From assembly GCA_009360885.1 (NCBI GenBank), contig SPEL01000002.1, forward strand, positions 558,001 to 622,000: a stretch of DNA of 64,000 nucleotides, written 5' to 3'. This DNA comes from Sphingobium sp. Its GTDB lineage: Bacteria > Pseudomonadota > Alphaproteobacteria > Sphingomonadales > Sphingomonadaceae. Shown here in pieces: positions 43,837 through 54,000 of the stretch (positions are counted from its first letter, which is position 1; every line of letters begins with the position of its first letter). A program made the position numbers and the translations under genes. Under the pieces are notes generated by a model. It did no database searches. It had not been told where the DNA came from and saw only the letters and a list, made by a program, of their open reading frames with translations.

Positions 43837-45453
43837 GTGGGAAATCATAAGACGGATGTTGCGATAATCGGCGCGGGACCAGCAGGCCTCACCGCCGCCT
43901 ATCTGCTATCCAAAAGCGGCTATAACGTCACCGTCATTGAAAAAGACCCTCATTATGTGGGTGGTATCAGCCGCACGGTTGAACATGATGGCTTTCGCTT
44001 TGACATTGGCGGGCACCGTTTCTTTTCCAAATCAAAGGAAGTCGTGGACCTGTGGAATGAAATATTACCCGATGATTTCATCCAGCGCCCGCGCATGAGC
44101 CGCATCTATTATGAGGGAAAATTCTACAGCTATCCCCTGCGCGCCTTTGAAGCCTTGCGCAATCTGGGCATTTGGCGCTCCACCCTCTGTATGGCGAGCT
44201 ATTTGCGCTGGAAGATCAGCCCGAAAAAAGCGGTCAAAAGCTTTGAAGATTGGGTCGTTAACCAATTCGGGCATAAGCTCTATTCCATCTTCTTCAAAAC
44301 CTATACCGAAAAGGTATGGGGTATGCCATGCGATGAAATGTCGGCAGATTGGGCCGCACAGCGCATCAAAGGCCTCAGCCTCGGCAAGGCTGTGCTGGAT
44401 GGCGTGAAACGCAGCCTCGGCCTCAACAAACGCCCCAATGATGGCATGGCGACCAAGACCTTGCTGGAAAGCTTCCGCTATCCGCGCCTTGGCCCCGGCA
44501 TGATGTGGGAAGCCGCGCGCGATTATGTCCGCGCCGCAGGCAACAAGGTGCTGATGGGCCACGCCCTCAAGCAACTGACACAAGATCAGCTTTCCGGCGA
44601 CTGGCGCGTCATCGCCACACAGGAAGATGGCAGTGAGATCATCATCAATGCAGGTCATGTCATCAGTTCCGCCCCAATGCGCGAACTGGCCGGACGCATT
44701 CACCCACTCCCGCAAACGCTCAATCAGGCGCTGAACCTTAAATATCGCGATTTTCTAACGGTCGCGCTAATGATCGATTCGGATGACCTTTTTCCCGACA
44801 ACTGGATTTATATCCATGACAGCAAGGTACAGGTAGGCCGGGTGCAGAATTTCCGCAGTTGGTCACCAGAAATGGTGCCTAACCCCGATATTGCCTGTGT
44901 GGGCCTCGAATATTTCTGCTTTGAAAATGATGGCCTCTGGTCATCATCCGACGCGGACCTCATCGAACTGGCCAAAAAGGAAATGACCATTCTTGGCCTG
45001 TGCGATGCCAATGATGTCGTGGGCGGCGCGGTCGTTCGGCAGGAAAAGGCCTATCCGGTTTATGATGACAGCTATGCCGCCAATGTCGCGGAAATGCGCG
45101 CTGAACTAGATGCAAAATATCCGACGCTGCACCTCGTTGGCCGCAACGGCATGCACCGCTACAATAATCAGGACCATGCAATGATGACCGCGATGCTGAC
45201 CGTCCGCAACATTGAGGCGGGGGAACGCATTTACGACATATGGCAGGTCAATGAGGACGCCGAATATCATGAAGCCGGCGATGAAGGCGCCCATAGCGAT
45301 GAAGCGCTGAAGGCTGCGGGAAAGACCCACGGCAAAGCAGGTACACCGCTCAGCGATGGTCAGCGTGCCGCCCTTAATAGCCTGCGGGATGTCCCCTCAT
45401 GCCTGCCCGCCACAGGCGCTGCAACAGACATTACAACAGACAAAGCCGCCTGA
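43837..45453 (+). CDS. NAD(P)/FAD-dependent oxidoreductase (UDP-galactopyranose-mutase-like)
   Basis: A 538-residue flavoprotein with GTG start at 43837, supported by GTGGGGA upstream. [30 protein letters not shown] is the Rossmann FAD motif; [36 protein letters not shown] resembles UDP-galactopyranose mutase and protoporphyrinogen-oxidase-like amine oxidases. [14 protein letters not shown] near the C-terminus is a conserved FAD contact in this group. The group often sits with glycan genes; the next gene encodes a GT-C-like membrane protein. Substrate unknown. Confidence 0.8.
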   Translation: MGNHKTDVAIIGAGPAGLTAAYLLSKSGYNVTVIEKDPHYVGGISRTVEHDGFRFDIGGHRFFSKSKEVVDLWNEILPDDFIQRPRMSRIYYEGKFYSYPLRAFEALRNLGIWRSTLCMASYLRWKISPKKAVKSFEDWVVNQFGHKLYSIFFKTYTEKVWGMPCDEMSADWAAQRIKGLSLGKAVLDGVKRSLGLNKRPNDGMATKTLLESFRYPRLGPGMMWEAARDYVRAAGNKVLMGHALKQLTQDQLSGDWRVIATQEDGSEIIINAGHVISSAPMRELAGRIHPLPQTLNQALNLKYRDFLTVALMIDSDDLFPDNWIYIHDSKVQVGRVQNFRSWSPEMVPNPDIACVGLEYFCFENDGLWSSSDADLIELAKKEMTILGLCDANDVVGGAVVRQEKAYPVYDDSYAANVAEMRAELDAKYPTLHLVGRNGMHRYNNQDHAMMTAMLTVRNIEAGERIYDIWQVNEDAEYHEAGDEGAHSDEALKAAGKTHGKAGTPLSDGQRAALNSLRDVPSCLPATGAATDITTDKAA

Positions 45454-45534
45454 TAGCAACATCATGGGTCAGCACAGCCCACATCCCCTGCTGACCTCCG
45501 CCTTATCCCGTTATTTCTCGCGGCCAGCAGCAGT

Positions 45535-47352
45535 ATGACATTATCCGCCCCCACCCTTCCTCCTGAACCGCAGGATGATGCCTTCATCCGCTGGCTGCGC
45601 CGGGGGTGGAATGCCCCCCTCATGGTCGCGCTTTTGTGGCTGGGGCTCTGTGCGATCATGCTGGTTTCCCATTGGCCCAACATTATTGCACTTGATTTTC
45701 GGGACCCGGATGATGCCATGCGCATGGTACAGGTGCGGGATTTTCTGGCCGGGCAAAGCTGGTTTGACGTCAGCCAGCATAGGGTCAATCCGCCTTATGG
45801 CGGGCCGATGCACTGGTCCCGCCTGCTGGATCTGCCCATTGCCGCCCTGATCCTGCTATTCCGCCCTATCGTCGGCATGGACATTGCCGAGCGGATTGCA
45901 GCGGCGCTGGTGCCGTTACTGATATTAGGCGCGATCTGCTTTACTATTTATGCTTCCGCCCGGCGGCTAATGTCGCGCCCGGTTGCCGTGCTGACGGTGG
46001 CACTCCTCCTCAGCAACATCACCTTACTGGCCCAGACAACACCACTACGAATAGACCATCATGACTGGCAAATATTGATGATGGCGGTGATGGTTTATGG
46101 CCTGCTCCATCCTTCCCCCTTACGGGGCGGCCTCATCATAGGCGGTGCCATCGCACTGTGGCTCCATATCTCAACCGAAGGGCTGCCTTATGCGGCCATC
46201 ATCGGGGCCATACTCGCGCTGCGCTATGCGGTGAAGGCGCAGGAAGGCCCCCGCCTGATGGCCTATGTCATGATAATGTCTGTGGGCTCTGCGCTGCTCT
46301 TGTGGCTGACCCATGGCTGGAAGGGCAGCCTCATCAGCTATTGTGATGCGATGTCGCCGCTTTACCTGACGCCCCTTATTCTGCTCTGCGCGATAACCGC
46401 CCTAGGCCAGCGCTTCATTGGGAATGAGAGCTGGCTGCGCCGTCTGCTCCCCGTAACCATAGGGGCTGGCGCTGCAGCCGCTCTTTATATGATGATTGCT
46501 GGCCCCTGCATCAACGGGCCATTCCGCACGCTGGACCCGCTGGTTTATAACCTATGGTATCTCGCCGTCATGGAAGGCCTGCCCATCACCCGGCAGAGTT
46601 TAGCGATGACCGGCATCATCATTGCTCCGTCTCTGGTAGGAATGGTGGGCCTGTTCATGGCAGGACGCGCCGAAACCGACCCTGACCGCGCGCTGGAATG
46701 GCATAGCCTGCTGATAGCATTGCTGGGATGTTTTCTGGTGTCGCTGATGGTGATGCGCACTATGGCAACGGCCCATGTGGTCGCAGTGCTGGGCACAGGC
46801 TGGCTTCTGGCCCGCCTCCATGCATCAGTGGCGCGGCATCCCGTCATGCCGGTGCGCGCCTTATTAACCAGCCTGCTGATCCTGCTGACCCCTCTTGGCT
46901 CCGCGATGGTAACGAGCAGCGCGATCAAGCTCTTTTCCTCACAGCCGCATCAACAGGATGAGGGAAATCAGCCAGTGCCATTTGATACCAAAGCTCTGCG
47001 CACCCTGCCACCTGTAACAATTTTAGCCCCGATTGATCTGGGGCCAGCTATATTGCTGTACACGCATCATAATGTCATTGGCACTGCGCATCATAGAAAT
47101 ATTGCGGGCCTCAAAATAGTCATACAGGCTTTCACGGCTCCCCCTGCAGAAGCGCGCAGAATAATCGCAGCAACCAAGGCAGATTATTTATTACTACCAG
47201 CCCATTTGCCGGAAACAGACCGGTATGACATTTTTGCGCCCAAGGGCCTCGCCGCGCAAATGAGCAAAGGCCACAGGCCAGACTGGCTCATCCCCGTCCA
47301 TCTTCCGGGCAACGAGACAGGACTTTACCGCATCATACGTACAGCAAAATAA
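45535..47352 (+). CDS. GT-C-like polytopic membrane protein
   Basis: A 605-residue protein with around eleven hydrophobic segments and a soluble C-terminal region of about 150 residues. The first periplasmic loop holds DFRDPDDAMRMVQVRDFL, an acidic DPDD motif like the metal-binding motif of GT-C glycosyltransferases, and HRVNPPYGGPMHWSRLLDLP; RIDHHDWQILM follows a few helices later. This pattern resembles oligosaccharyl- and mannosyl-transferases but no exact family can be named. It follows the FAD oxidoreductase by 81 bases. No ribosome site stronger than GCAG. Confidence 0.7.
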   Translation: MTLSAPTLPPEPQDDAFIRWLRRGWNAPLMVALLWLGLCAIMLVSHWPNIIALDFRDPDDAMRMVQVRDFLAGQSWFDVSQHRVNPPYGGPMHWSRLLDLPIAALILLFRPIVGMDIAERIAAALVPLLILGAICFTIYASARRLMSRPVAVLTVALLLSNITLLAQTTPLRIDHHDWQILMMAVMVYGLLHPSPLRGGLIIGGAIALWLHISTEGLPYAAIIGAILALRYAVKAQEGPRLMAYVMIMSVGSALLLWLTHGWKGSLISYCDAMSPLYLTPLILLCAITALGQRFIGNESWLRRLLPVTIGAGAAAALYMMIAGPCINGPFRTLDPLVYNLWYLAVMEGLPITRQSLAMTGIIIAPSLVGMVGLFMAGRAETDPDRALEWHSLLIALLGCFLVSLMVMRTMATAHVVAVLGTGWLLARLHASVARHPVMPVRALLTSLLILLTPLGSAMVTSSAIKLFSSQPHQQDEGNQPVPFDTKALRTLPPVTILAPIDLGPAILLYTHHNVIGTAHHRNIAGLKIVIQAFTAPPAEARRIIAATKADYLLLPAHLPETDRYDIFAPKGLAAQMSKGHRPDWLIPVHLPGNETGLYRIIRTAK

Positions 47353-47360
47353 GCAGCAAT

Positions 47361-47377
47361 TAAGTCCTGACCCTAAG
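47361..47377. repeat. Near-palindromic intergenic motif, copy E
   Basis: TAAGTCCTGACCCTAAG; its complement CTTAGGGTCAGGACTTA matches TTAGGGTCAGGACCCTAA at most positions. Directly after the membrane protein stop. Confidence 0.5.
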
Positions 47378-47428
47378 CCATGAACTGACCGGAATCTCTG
47401 CCGAGCATATCAGGTTATCAGTATCCGA

Positions 47429-47812
47429 TTATCGGATACCGCAGCTCGCCGGGTCTACGTCCCGTCCATCTGTCAGGCGGGTTTCCATATGGGTGACAAC
47501 GGGTTCCCGTCCGCGCGCCGCGGCATAGAGATAGGTATCCAGCACACAGCGCCCGCCCGCCGTCATAAATTGCAGCTTGCGCACGGTACGATCATGAATA
47601 TCCAGCCGTGGCGTGCCAAAACGTGCGATCAGGTCTTTCGCATCCAGCCCGGTAAGCGCCTGCGGCTTGCTATATTGCATCGCAGGTGGTGGCGGAAGCG
47701 GCCCGGCCCGGCCCGGTCCCTTCCCAGGCCCCTGTCCCGCTGGCGCAGATACGCATGCCGAAAGCCCCAGCGCCAGTGCGCCCACCCCAAACAGCCTGAT
47801 ATGATTTTTCAT
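47429..47812 (-). CDS. Small lipoprotein
   Basis: A 127-residue protein with a lipoprotein signal: MKNHIRLFGVGALALGLSACVSAPAG, lipobox LSAC. A Pro/Gly-rich linker (GPGKGPGRAGPLPPPPAMQYSK) leads to a small domain with LTGLDAKDLIARFGTPRLDIHDRTVRKLQFMTAGGRCVLDTYLY. The ligand-like region resembles the SmpA/BamE-like domains in sphingomonads, but I cannot name it. Alone on the minus strand. Confidence 0.75.
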   Translation of the reverse strand: MKNHIRLFGVGALALGLSACVSAPAGQGPGKGPGRAGPLPPPPAMQYSKPQALTGLDAKDLIARFGTPRLDIHDRTVRKLQFMTAGGRCVLDTYLYAAARGREPVVTHMETRLTDGRDVDPASCGIR

Positions 47813-47990
47813 GATTGCTCTAGTAAGATGCGCGGCCCCAATGCGTCAATGCAGATGCCATGCTCGCGCTCGCCTTCTGCGACCACAGGCCCGATAGCTG
47901 CGCCAGAGTTGCGCCTGTCCATCAGGGAAGCTAGGAGGAGGCAATAGTTCCTTTTTATCTCTTCCTTCGAACCAGACAGGATTACCTCCC

Positions 47991-48986
47991 TTGAACCAGC
48001 CCACACTTGATGTTGTTGCCATCGGCAATGCCATTGTTGACGTTATTGCACAGGCCGACGATGCATTCCTTGCCGAACATGCGCTGACCAAAGGCGCGAT
48101 GCAGCTTGTCGATGCCGATACAGCCGATCTGCTATATGATAATATGGGTGCCGGGCTGGAGGTGAGCGGAGGTTCTGCCGCTAACACATTGGCGGGGCTG
48201 GCGGCTCTGGGCCTGAAATGTGGCTTTATAGGGCAGGTCGCTGACGATCAGCTTGGGCAGGTGTTCGCCCATGATATCCGCGCACTGGGCGTAACCTACA
48301 CCACAGATATGGCGAATGATGGTCCGCCGACCGCACGTTGCCTCATCATGGTGACGCCGGATGCACAGCGCACGATGAACACCTTCCTTGGCGCATCGCA
48401 AAATCTGCCGGCTGCCGCGCTGGACCCGGACGTGATTCGTTCCGCCAATATTCTCTACCTCGAAGGCTATCTCTGGGACCCGGATGAACCCCGCGCCGCC
48501 ATGCGCAGTGCTATCGCCATTGCACGGGAAGCAGGCCGCAAGGTTGCCTTCACCCTCTCTGATGGTTTCGTGATTGCCCGCCATGGTGATGATTTCATGG
48601 ACCTCATCAATCAGGGACAGATCGACATTCTCTTCTCTAACGAGGCAGAAATTCAGGCGCTCGCCAAGGTTGATGGTTTTGAAGAAGCCATCGCCGCCAT
48701 CGCGCCCAAGGTGCCGCTGCTTATTTCCACACGCAGTGAAAAAGGCGCGGTTGCCGTTGTTAACGGCGTTCGTCATGAAGTCGCCGCAGCGCCCGTCACG
48801 CAGGTGGTGGATACAACCGGCGCGGGCGATTTATTTGCCGCAGGTTTCCTCGCCGCCCATGTCGAAGGCAAGCCGGTCGAGGAGTGCCTGAAGCTCGGTT
48901 CCATCGCCGCTGCCGAAGTGATTTCCCATTATGGTGCCCGGCCAGAAGCAGACCTTAAGGCCCTGCGCGCACAGGCTGGCCTGTAA
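47991..48986 (+). CDS. Adenosine kinase (PfkB family)
   Basis: A 331-residue ribokinase-family sugar/nucleoside kinase. The TTG at 47991 is the only start that keeps the conserved LDVVAIGNAIVDVI beginning; AGGATTA lies upstream. GGSAANTLAGLAALGLKCGFIGQV is the substrate motif, and DTTGAGDLFAAGFL near residue 280 is the PfkB signature 2 with the catalytic Asp. Phosphorylates adenosine to AMP in purine salvage. Ends with a clear terminator. Confidence 0.9.
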   Translation: MNQPTLDVVAIGNAIVDVIAQADDAFLAEHALTKGAMQLVDADTADLLYDNMGAGLEVSGGSAANTLAGLAALGLKCGFIGQVADDQLGQVFAHDIRALGVTYTTDMANDGPPTARCLIMVTPDAQRTMNTFLGASQNLPAAALDPDVIRSANILYLEGYLWDPDEPRAAMRSAIAIAREAGRKVAFTLSDGFVIARHGDDFMDLINQGQIDILFSNEAEIQALAKVDGFEEAIAAIAPKVPLLISTRSEKGAVAVVNGVRHEVAAAPVTQVVDTTGAGDLFAAGFLAAHVEGKPVEECLKLGSIAAAEVISHYGARPEADLKALRAQAGL

Positions 48987-49000
48987 GCCAATGACAGAGG

Positions 49001-49030
49001 AAAGGGGGAAGCAATCGCTTTCCCCCTTTT
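49001..49030 (+). terminator. Terminator after adenosine kinase
   Basis: AAAGGGGGAA-GC pairs with GC-TTTCCCCCTTT (one bulged base), with TTTT following. Confidence 0.75.
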
Positions 49031-49054
49031 CCCCTCTTCCCCATCTGCGCGGAC

Positions 49055-49837
49055 ATGGTTATTCCTGCGCTCATGTCCGTTACCGAACCATCAGATACGC
49101 CCGCCCGCTCCCCCCAAAAGGGCAAGCAGAAAAGCAAAGCCTCTCCCGCACGTAAGGGAATGAGAGGTAGCTCTGGCCGCTGGTGGCGATGGCCGGTGCG
49201 CATTGTTGTCGGGGCCTTCGCCCTCTCTGTCTTTATGGTGGTGGTCTATCGGTTCGTGCCGCCCCCGGTCACGCTGACGATGGTATTTGACAAAAATGGC
49301 ATCACGAAAGACTGGATGAGCCTTGATGATATGTCCCCCAATATGGCCCGCGCGGCCATAGCGGCGGAGGACAGCAAGTTCTGCACCCATCATGGATTTG
49401 ATTCAGAGGCGATCCGCAAGGCGATGGATTATAATGAACGCGGCGGGCGTATCCGGGGCGGTTCTACCATCAGCCAGCAAACCGCGAAAAACGTGTTTTT
49501 GTGGCAAGGCGGGGGCTATGTGCGCAAGGGGATGGAGGCCTATTTCACCATCCTTATAGAGGCGATCTGGGGCAAAAGACGCATTATGGAGGTTTATTTG
49601 AATGTCGCGGAAACCGGCATCGGCACTTATGGGGCCAATGCGGGCGCGATGCGCTATTTCAACCATGACGCCAGCAAGTTAAGCCCGGCAGAGGCTGCGC
49701 GCATCGCGGCTGTTCTCCCCCTTCCCAAAAAGCGTGAGGCAGTTACGCCATCTGGCTTTACCCGGCGCTATGGCAACACCATCGCCCGGCGTATTGCCAT
49801 CGTACGCAATCAGGGCCTCTCTGCCTGCCTGAAATGA
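49055..49837 (+). CDS. mtgA: Monofunctional peptidoglycan glycosyltransferase
   Basis: A 260-residue GT51 enzyme that polymerises lipid II in the periplasm. One membrane segment (WPVRIVVGAFALSVFMVVVYRFV, about residues 47-69) precedes the domain. Catalytic glutamate is in AIAAEDSKFCTHHGFD near residue 110; GGSTISQQTAKNVFLWQG near 145 and KRRIMEVYLNVAETG near 178 complete the signature. An alternative ATG at 49073 is possible; neither has a strong ribosome site. Confidence 0.93.
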   Translation: MVIPALMSVTEPSDTPARSPQKGKQKSKASPARKGMRGSSGRWWRWPVRIVVGAFALSVFMVVVYRFVPPPVTLTMVFDKNGITKDWMSLDDMSPNMARAAIAAEDSKFCTHHGFDSEAIRKAMDYNERGGRIRGGSTISQQTAKNVFLWQGGGYVRKGMEAYFTILIEAIWGKRRIMEVYLNVAETGIGTYGANAGAMRYFNHDASKLSPAEAARIAAVLPLPKKREAVTPSGFTRRYGNTIARRIAIVRNQGLSACLK

Positions 49838-49946
49838 GACTGCCTTACAATTGAGCCTCCCCTACAATAAGGTGACCTCAATTCATGGCACCCTGCATAA
49901 GGCAACCCGGAATATGCCCCTGTGACATAAGGACTACAGCCCCTCT

Positions 49947-50660
49947 ATGCCGGATTCCCCCCAAATATCCGCCCCGCTTGCTAGCGCCGCGCCTTCCTCC
50001 ACGCTCGACCATGTCGATTGCTGGGTGTTTGACCTCGACAACACGCTCTACCCAGCGGAAACAGACCTTTTCGGCCTCATCGACATGCGCATGGGCGATT
50101 ATATCAGCCGCCTGCTGGATGTTGACGCAGCGCAGGCCCGCATCGTGCAAAAACGCTATTTCATCGACCATGGCACCACCCTTTCCGGGCTGATGCGCTA
50201 TCATGGGGTAGACCCTCATCATTTCCTCGATTTCGTGCATGATATCGACCTTGACCGGCTACAGGCTGACCCGGCCCTGATCGGCCATATAGAGGCACTA
50301 CCGGGGCGAAAGTTGATTTTCACCAATGGCGACGCCCCTTATGCTCGACGTGTGCTGGATCGCCTTGGACTTTCTCATATTTTTGAGCTGATCCACGATA
50401 TTCATACAACAGGCTATCGTCCAAAGCCGGACCCGCACGGCTATGCCCTGCTGCGCGACGAATATGGAGTAAACCTCAACCACGCCGCCTTTTTTGAGGA
50501 TATGGCCCGTAATCTTAAGCCGGCCAAGGCGCTGGGCATGACGACAATCTGGCTTAACAATGGGTCAGAAAGCGGGCATGTGGACGCCCACGAAGATTTC
50601 ATCGACTTTGAGACTCATCATCTGACGCCCTTCCTGCAAAATATACTCTGCGGTGAATGA
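49947..50660 (+). CDS. HAD-family pyrimidine 5'-nucleotidase
   Basis: A 237-residue haloacid-dehalogenase phosphatase. The catalytic motif I is [10 protein letters not shown] at residue 27, motif II is [18 protein letters not shown], and motif III/IV lie in [11 protein letters not shown] and [17 protein letters not shown]. It resembles the pyrimidine 5'-nucleotidase (SDT1/YjjG-like) group. Followed after 40 bases by dapD, as in other sphingomonads. Confidence 0.87.
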   Translation: MPDSPQISAPLASAAPSSTLDHVDCWVFDLDNTLYPAETDLFGLIDMRMGDYISRLLDVDAAQARIVQKRYFIDHGTTLSGLMRYHGVDPHHFLDFVHDIDLDRLQADPALIGHIEALPGRKLIFTNGDAPYARRVLDRLGLSHIFELIHDIHTTGYRPKPDPHGYALLRDEYGVNLNHAAFFEDMARNLKPAKALGMTTIWLNNGSESGHVDAHEDFIDFETHHLTPFLQNILCGE

Positions 50661-50700
50661 TTTGCAGGACACTGCCTGCGGGCATAAATGGAGAAAAAAT

Positions 50701-51561
50701 ATGACGACCGACCATAGCAGCCTGATCGCCACCATTGATGCCGCGTGGGAAAGCCGCGCTGATATAGGCATTTCCACACAAGGCGAAGTGCGTGACGGCG
50801 TGAATGAGGCCCTCGCCCTGCTCGATAGCGGCGCCGCCCGTGTCGCCCAACCCATTGGTGAGGGCGAAGGCCGTGACTGGCAGGTCAACCAATGGCTGAA
50901 AAAAGCCGTTCTCCTGTCCTTCCGCCTGAATGACAATGGGCTGATCGCGGGCGCGCCAGCCGGTGGCCAGTGGTGGGACAAGGTGCCCAGCAAGTTTGAA
51001 GGGCGCGATGCTGACTGGTTCCGCAATGCCGGTTTTCGCGCCGTTCCGGGGGCCTTTGCCCGCGCAGGCTCCTATGTTGCCAAAAATGTCGTCCTGATGC
51101 CCAGCTTCATTAACATCGGTGCCTTTGTGGACGAAGGCAGTATGGTCGATACATGGGCCACCGTGGGTAGCTGTGCGCAAATCGGTAAGAATGTGCATCT
51201 GTCGGGCGGCGTAGGCATTGGCGGCGTTCTGGAACCGCTTCAGGCGGACCCAGTCATTATCGAGGATGATTGCTTCATCGGTGCGCGATCCGAAGTGGTT
51301 GAGGGCGTCCGCATCGGCAAAGGCGCTGTCCTCTCCATGGGCGTGTTCATCTCCAAAACATCGAAGATAATCGACCGCACCACCGGCGAAATTTTCACCG
51401 GCGAAGTGCCGCCTTATTCGGTTGTTGTTCCCGGCACTCTGCCTGGCAAACCGCTTCCCGATGGCACCCCCGGCCCGAATCTGGGCTGCGCCGTTATCGT
51501 AAAACGTGTCGATGCACAAACCCGTGCCAAGACCGCCATTAACGATTTACTACGCGATTAA
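50701..51561 (+). CDS. dapD: 2,3,4,5-tetrahydropyridine-2,6-dicarboxylate N-succinyltransferase
   Basis: A 286-residue trimeric hexapeptide-repeat transferase of lysine/diaminopimelate biosynthesis. Start at 50701 ([16 protein letters not shown]), with GGAGAAAA before it. EAL-rich helical start, then left-handed beta-helix hexads: [89 protein letters not shown] continues the helix. Cytoplasmic, uses succinyl-CoA. Ends at a terminator. Confidence 0.96.
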   Translation: MTTDHSSLIATIDAAWESRADIGISTQGEVRDGVNEALALLDSGAARVAQPIGEGEGRDWQVNQWLKKAVLLSFRLNDNGLIAGAPAGGQWWDKVPSKFEGRDADWFRNAGFRAVPGAFARAGSYVAKNVVLMPSFINIGAFVDEGSMVDTWATVGSCAQIGKNVHLSGGVGIGGVLEPLQADPVIIEDDCFIGARSEVVEGVRIGKGAVLSMGVFISKTSKIIDRTTGEIFTGEVPPYSVVVPGTLPGKPLPDGTPGPNLGCAVIVKRVDAQTRAKTAINDLLRD

Positions 51562-51612
51562 ACAAAAACATCGCATTGTTGTCGCCCCTGTAGGGGTGTG
51601 AATTTATTATAT

Positions 51613-51649
51613 AGTGGCGGGCTATTTATATGGCTCGCCACTTCTTTTA
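51613..51649 (+). terminator. Terminator after dapD
   Basis: AGTGGCG (51613-51619) pairs with CGCCACT (51636-51642), followed by TCTTTTAT. Confidence 0.75.
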
Positions 51650-51772
51650 TGTACCCCATTAAAATCAGCAATGGTCATATCCAAAAAAAAGCAACTCTTT
51701 TTTTATTAATAACCCGTTAACCAAAATCTCGTCTCTTTTTATATGATTATCGCTTGAAACCAAGTGCAGGAC

Positions 51773-51908
51773 ATGACAACCATTCGCCCGCGGCATGACG
51801 GTCCGGCCCCACTCGGACCGCGAGTCGCATGGCTATTCCTTCTATGAATGAGTATGCCTGCCCGGGCCGAATATGGTGAACCCCACAGCAGCCATGTCCG
51901 GTCCGGGC
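51773..51908 (+). promoter_or_regulatory. Candidate structured leader of the ABC exporter
   Basis: GGTCCG (51801) pairs with CGGACC (about 51815-51820). A ten-base stem, GCCCGGGCCG (51860-51869) with CGGTCCGGGC (51899-51908), follows with one mismatch. A 24-codon frame MTTIRPRHDGPAPLGPRVAW... overlaps the first stem. It could be a leader-peptide or ligand-responsive element; no known riboswitch class was recognised. Confidence 0.3.
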
Positions 51909-52089
51909 GAATGAATTTCGGCCCCGATGGCCACCCCCTTCACTCCTCTTACATCTGCGGCGCAGGCTCTATTAATTCAGACCTGCATTAACTCAGCCTC
52001 TGCTGGCAGCAGCATCAGGGGCACGATATGGATGTGCGCCCATACGCTTTCCCTTGGCATTGGCCCTCGCCATCCCTACATCAGCGACC

Positions 52090-53922
52090 ATGCCTCCTTC
52101 CGCCCCCTCAGACGATCAGCCCACACTCTCTTTTTCCATGACGATGCGGCGGTTCCTGCCCTATTTATGGCCCGCCGATGCCCCTGCGCTGCGTGCCAGA
52201 GTGGTCGGCGCGATGCTACTCGTCCTGCTCGCCAAGGCTATCACCCTCGTCATGCCCTTTGCCTATAAGGGTGCGGTTGATCGCATGGCACCGGGGCTGG
52301 AGGCGCAGGCTGGCCTCGCCATTGCGCTGATCGTCGCTTATGCAGGCGCGCGCTTCGGCGGGGTCTTGTTCGATAATCTTCGCAACATGATCTTTGAACG
52401 GGTCGGGCAAGAGGCCGCCTATCGTCTGTCGGAACATGTATTCGTCCATTTGCACCGGCTTTCGCTGCGCTTCCACCTCAACCGCAAGACCGGCGGCGTC
52501 ACCAAGGTCATTGAACGCGGCACCAAGAGCATCGACACCATGCTCTATTTCCTGCTGTTCAATATCGCGCCGACGATCATCGAACTACTGGCCGTTTGCA
52601 TCATTTTCTATGTCAAATTCGGCTTTGGCATGGTGGCCGTAACGCTGTTGATGGTAGTTCTCTATATATGGTTCACCCGCACCATCACCCAATGGCGCGA
52701 TCAGCTCCGCCGCGATATGGTGGACCTTGATACCCATGCTACGGCGCAAGCAGTCGATAGCCTGCTCAATTTCGAAACCGTCAAATATTTCGGTGCAGAG
52801 GACCGCGAGGCCCGTCGGTTCAGCAAAGCCACCAATGCTTATGCGCAGGCGGCGATAAAATCGGAAAACAGCCTTGGCCTCCTCAATATCGGGCAGGCGC
52901 TCATCACCAATGCGATGATGGCCGGCGCGATGGGCTATACCGTGTGGGGATGGAGCAAGGGCAGCTTCACCACGGGCGACGTTGTGCTGGTCAACACCTT
53001 GCTTGCACAGCTTTTCCGTCCTCTCGATCTGCTCGGCATGGTGTATCGCACCATCCGCCAGGGCATTATCGACATGGAGGCCATGTTCCGCCTGATTGAT
53101 ACCGAAACCGAGGTAAAAGACGCGGACAACGCCCCTGCCCTGCATGTCAGCGCAGGCGAAGTGAAGTTTAAAGATGTCCACTTCGGCTATGATGCTGATC
53201 GGGAAATATTGCACGGCATCAGCTTTACGATACCAACGGGACGAACGCTGGCGATTGTTGGCCCGACCGGTGCGGGGAAATCCACCATCGCGCGGCTGAT
53301 GTTCCGTTTTTACGATGTGAATAGCGGCCATATCCTCATCGACGGGCAAGATTGCGCACAAGTGACGCAGGATAGCCTGCGCGCGGCCATGGGCATTGTG
53401 CCGCAGGATATGGTGCTGTTTAACGACACCATTGGCTATAACATCGCTTATGGCCGTGAAGGCGCAGCACAGGCAGAGATAGAAGCCGCCGCCAAGGCCG
53501 CCTCCATCCATGATTTCATCATGTCGCTTCCTCTGGGATATGAGACACGAGTGGGCGAACGCGGCCTCAAATTATCGGGCGGAGAAAAACAGCGCGTCGC
53601 GATTGCCCGCACCCTCCTTAAAAATCCGCCAATACTGATATTGGATGAAGCCACTTCTGCGCTTGATAGCCGAACAGAAGCCTCCATTCAGTCTGTTCTC
53701 AATGAAATGACACAGCGCCGCACCACTATTATCGTCGCGCATCGTCTCTCAACTGTAGTAGATGCCGATGAGATTATCGTGCTGGAAGCAGGGCGCATTG
53801 CCGAGCAAGGCAGCCATAGCGTCTTGCTGGCGAAAGAGGGTCTCTATGCCCATATGTGGGCACAACAGGTTGCCGACACCGATGAAAATGCAGTTATGCA
53901 GCCCCTGTTGGTGGAAGGGTAA
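52090..53922 (+). CDS. ABC exporter, Atm1/heavy-metal type (ABCB)
   Basis: A 610-residue half transporter with six membrane helices then a nucleotide-binding domain. The helix region has FERVGQEAAYRLSEHVFVHLHRLSLRFHLNRKTGGVTKVIERGTKSI, characteristic of the Atm1/HMT1 branch. Walker A is GPTGAGKST near residue 393, the ABC signature is LSGGEKQRVAIARTLL, and Walker B is ILILDEATSALD. Substrates in this branch are glutathione conjugates or persulfides, fitting a glutathione-rich metabolism. Start 52090 is chosen; ATG at 52138 is an alternative, and a GTG before 52090 seems unlikely. Confidence 0.85.
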   Translation: MPPSAPSDDQPTLSFSMTMRRFLPYLWPADAPALRARVVGAMLLVLLAKAITLVMPFAYKGAVDRMAPGLEAQAGLAIALIVAYAGARFGGVLFDNLRNMIFERVGQEAAYRLSEHVFVHLHRLSLRFHLNRKTGGVTKVIERGTKSIDTMLYFLLFNIAPTIIELLAVCIIFYVKFGFGMVAVTLLMVVLYIWFTRTITQWRDQLRRDMVDLDTHATAQAVDSLLNFETVKYFGAEDREARRFSKATNAYAQAAIKSENSLGLLNIGQALITNAMMAGAMGYTVWGWSKGSFTTGDVVLVNTLLAQLFRPLDLLGMVYRTIRQGIIDMEAMFRLIDTETEVKDADNAPALHVSAGEVKFKDVHFGYDADREILHGISFTIPTGRTLAIVGPTGAGKSTIARLMFRFYDVNSGHILIDGQDCAQVTQDSLRAAMGIVPQDMVLFNDTIGYNIAYGREGAAQAEIEAAAKAASIHDFIMSLPLGYETRVGERGLKLSGGEKQRVAIARTLLKNPPILILDEATSALDSRTEASIQSVLNEMTQRRTTIIVAHRLSTVVDADEIIVLEAGRIAEQGSHSVLLAKEGLYAHMWAQQVADTDENAVMQPLLVEG

Positions 53923-54000
53923 TCTCGCTCTCTCTTGCGCCTGACTGATACACAGGTCTATGCAAAGCTCATTTGATACCTCATCCGAAGGACATGGCCC

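Larger units (their letters stand above)
51562..52089. other. Long region before the ABC exporter gene
   Basis: About 528 bases without a firm gene: the dapD terminator, an AT-rich stretch (51650-51750) suitable for a promoter, then a GC-rich stretch with strong inverted repeats and very short open frames, one of 24 codons at 51773-51847. See the separate leader entry. Confidence 0.55.

Noticed and set aside
51849-51993. Short frame MSMPARAEYGEPHSSHVRSG... before the ABC exporter
   Set aside because: No ribosome site and no resemblance; it overlaps the ten-base stem, so structure is a better explanation.
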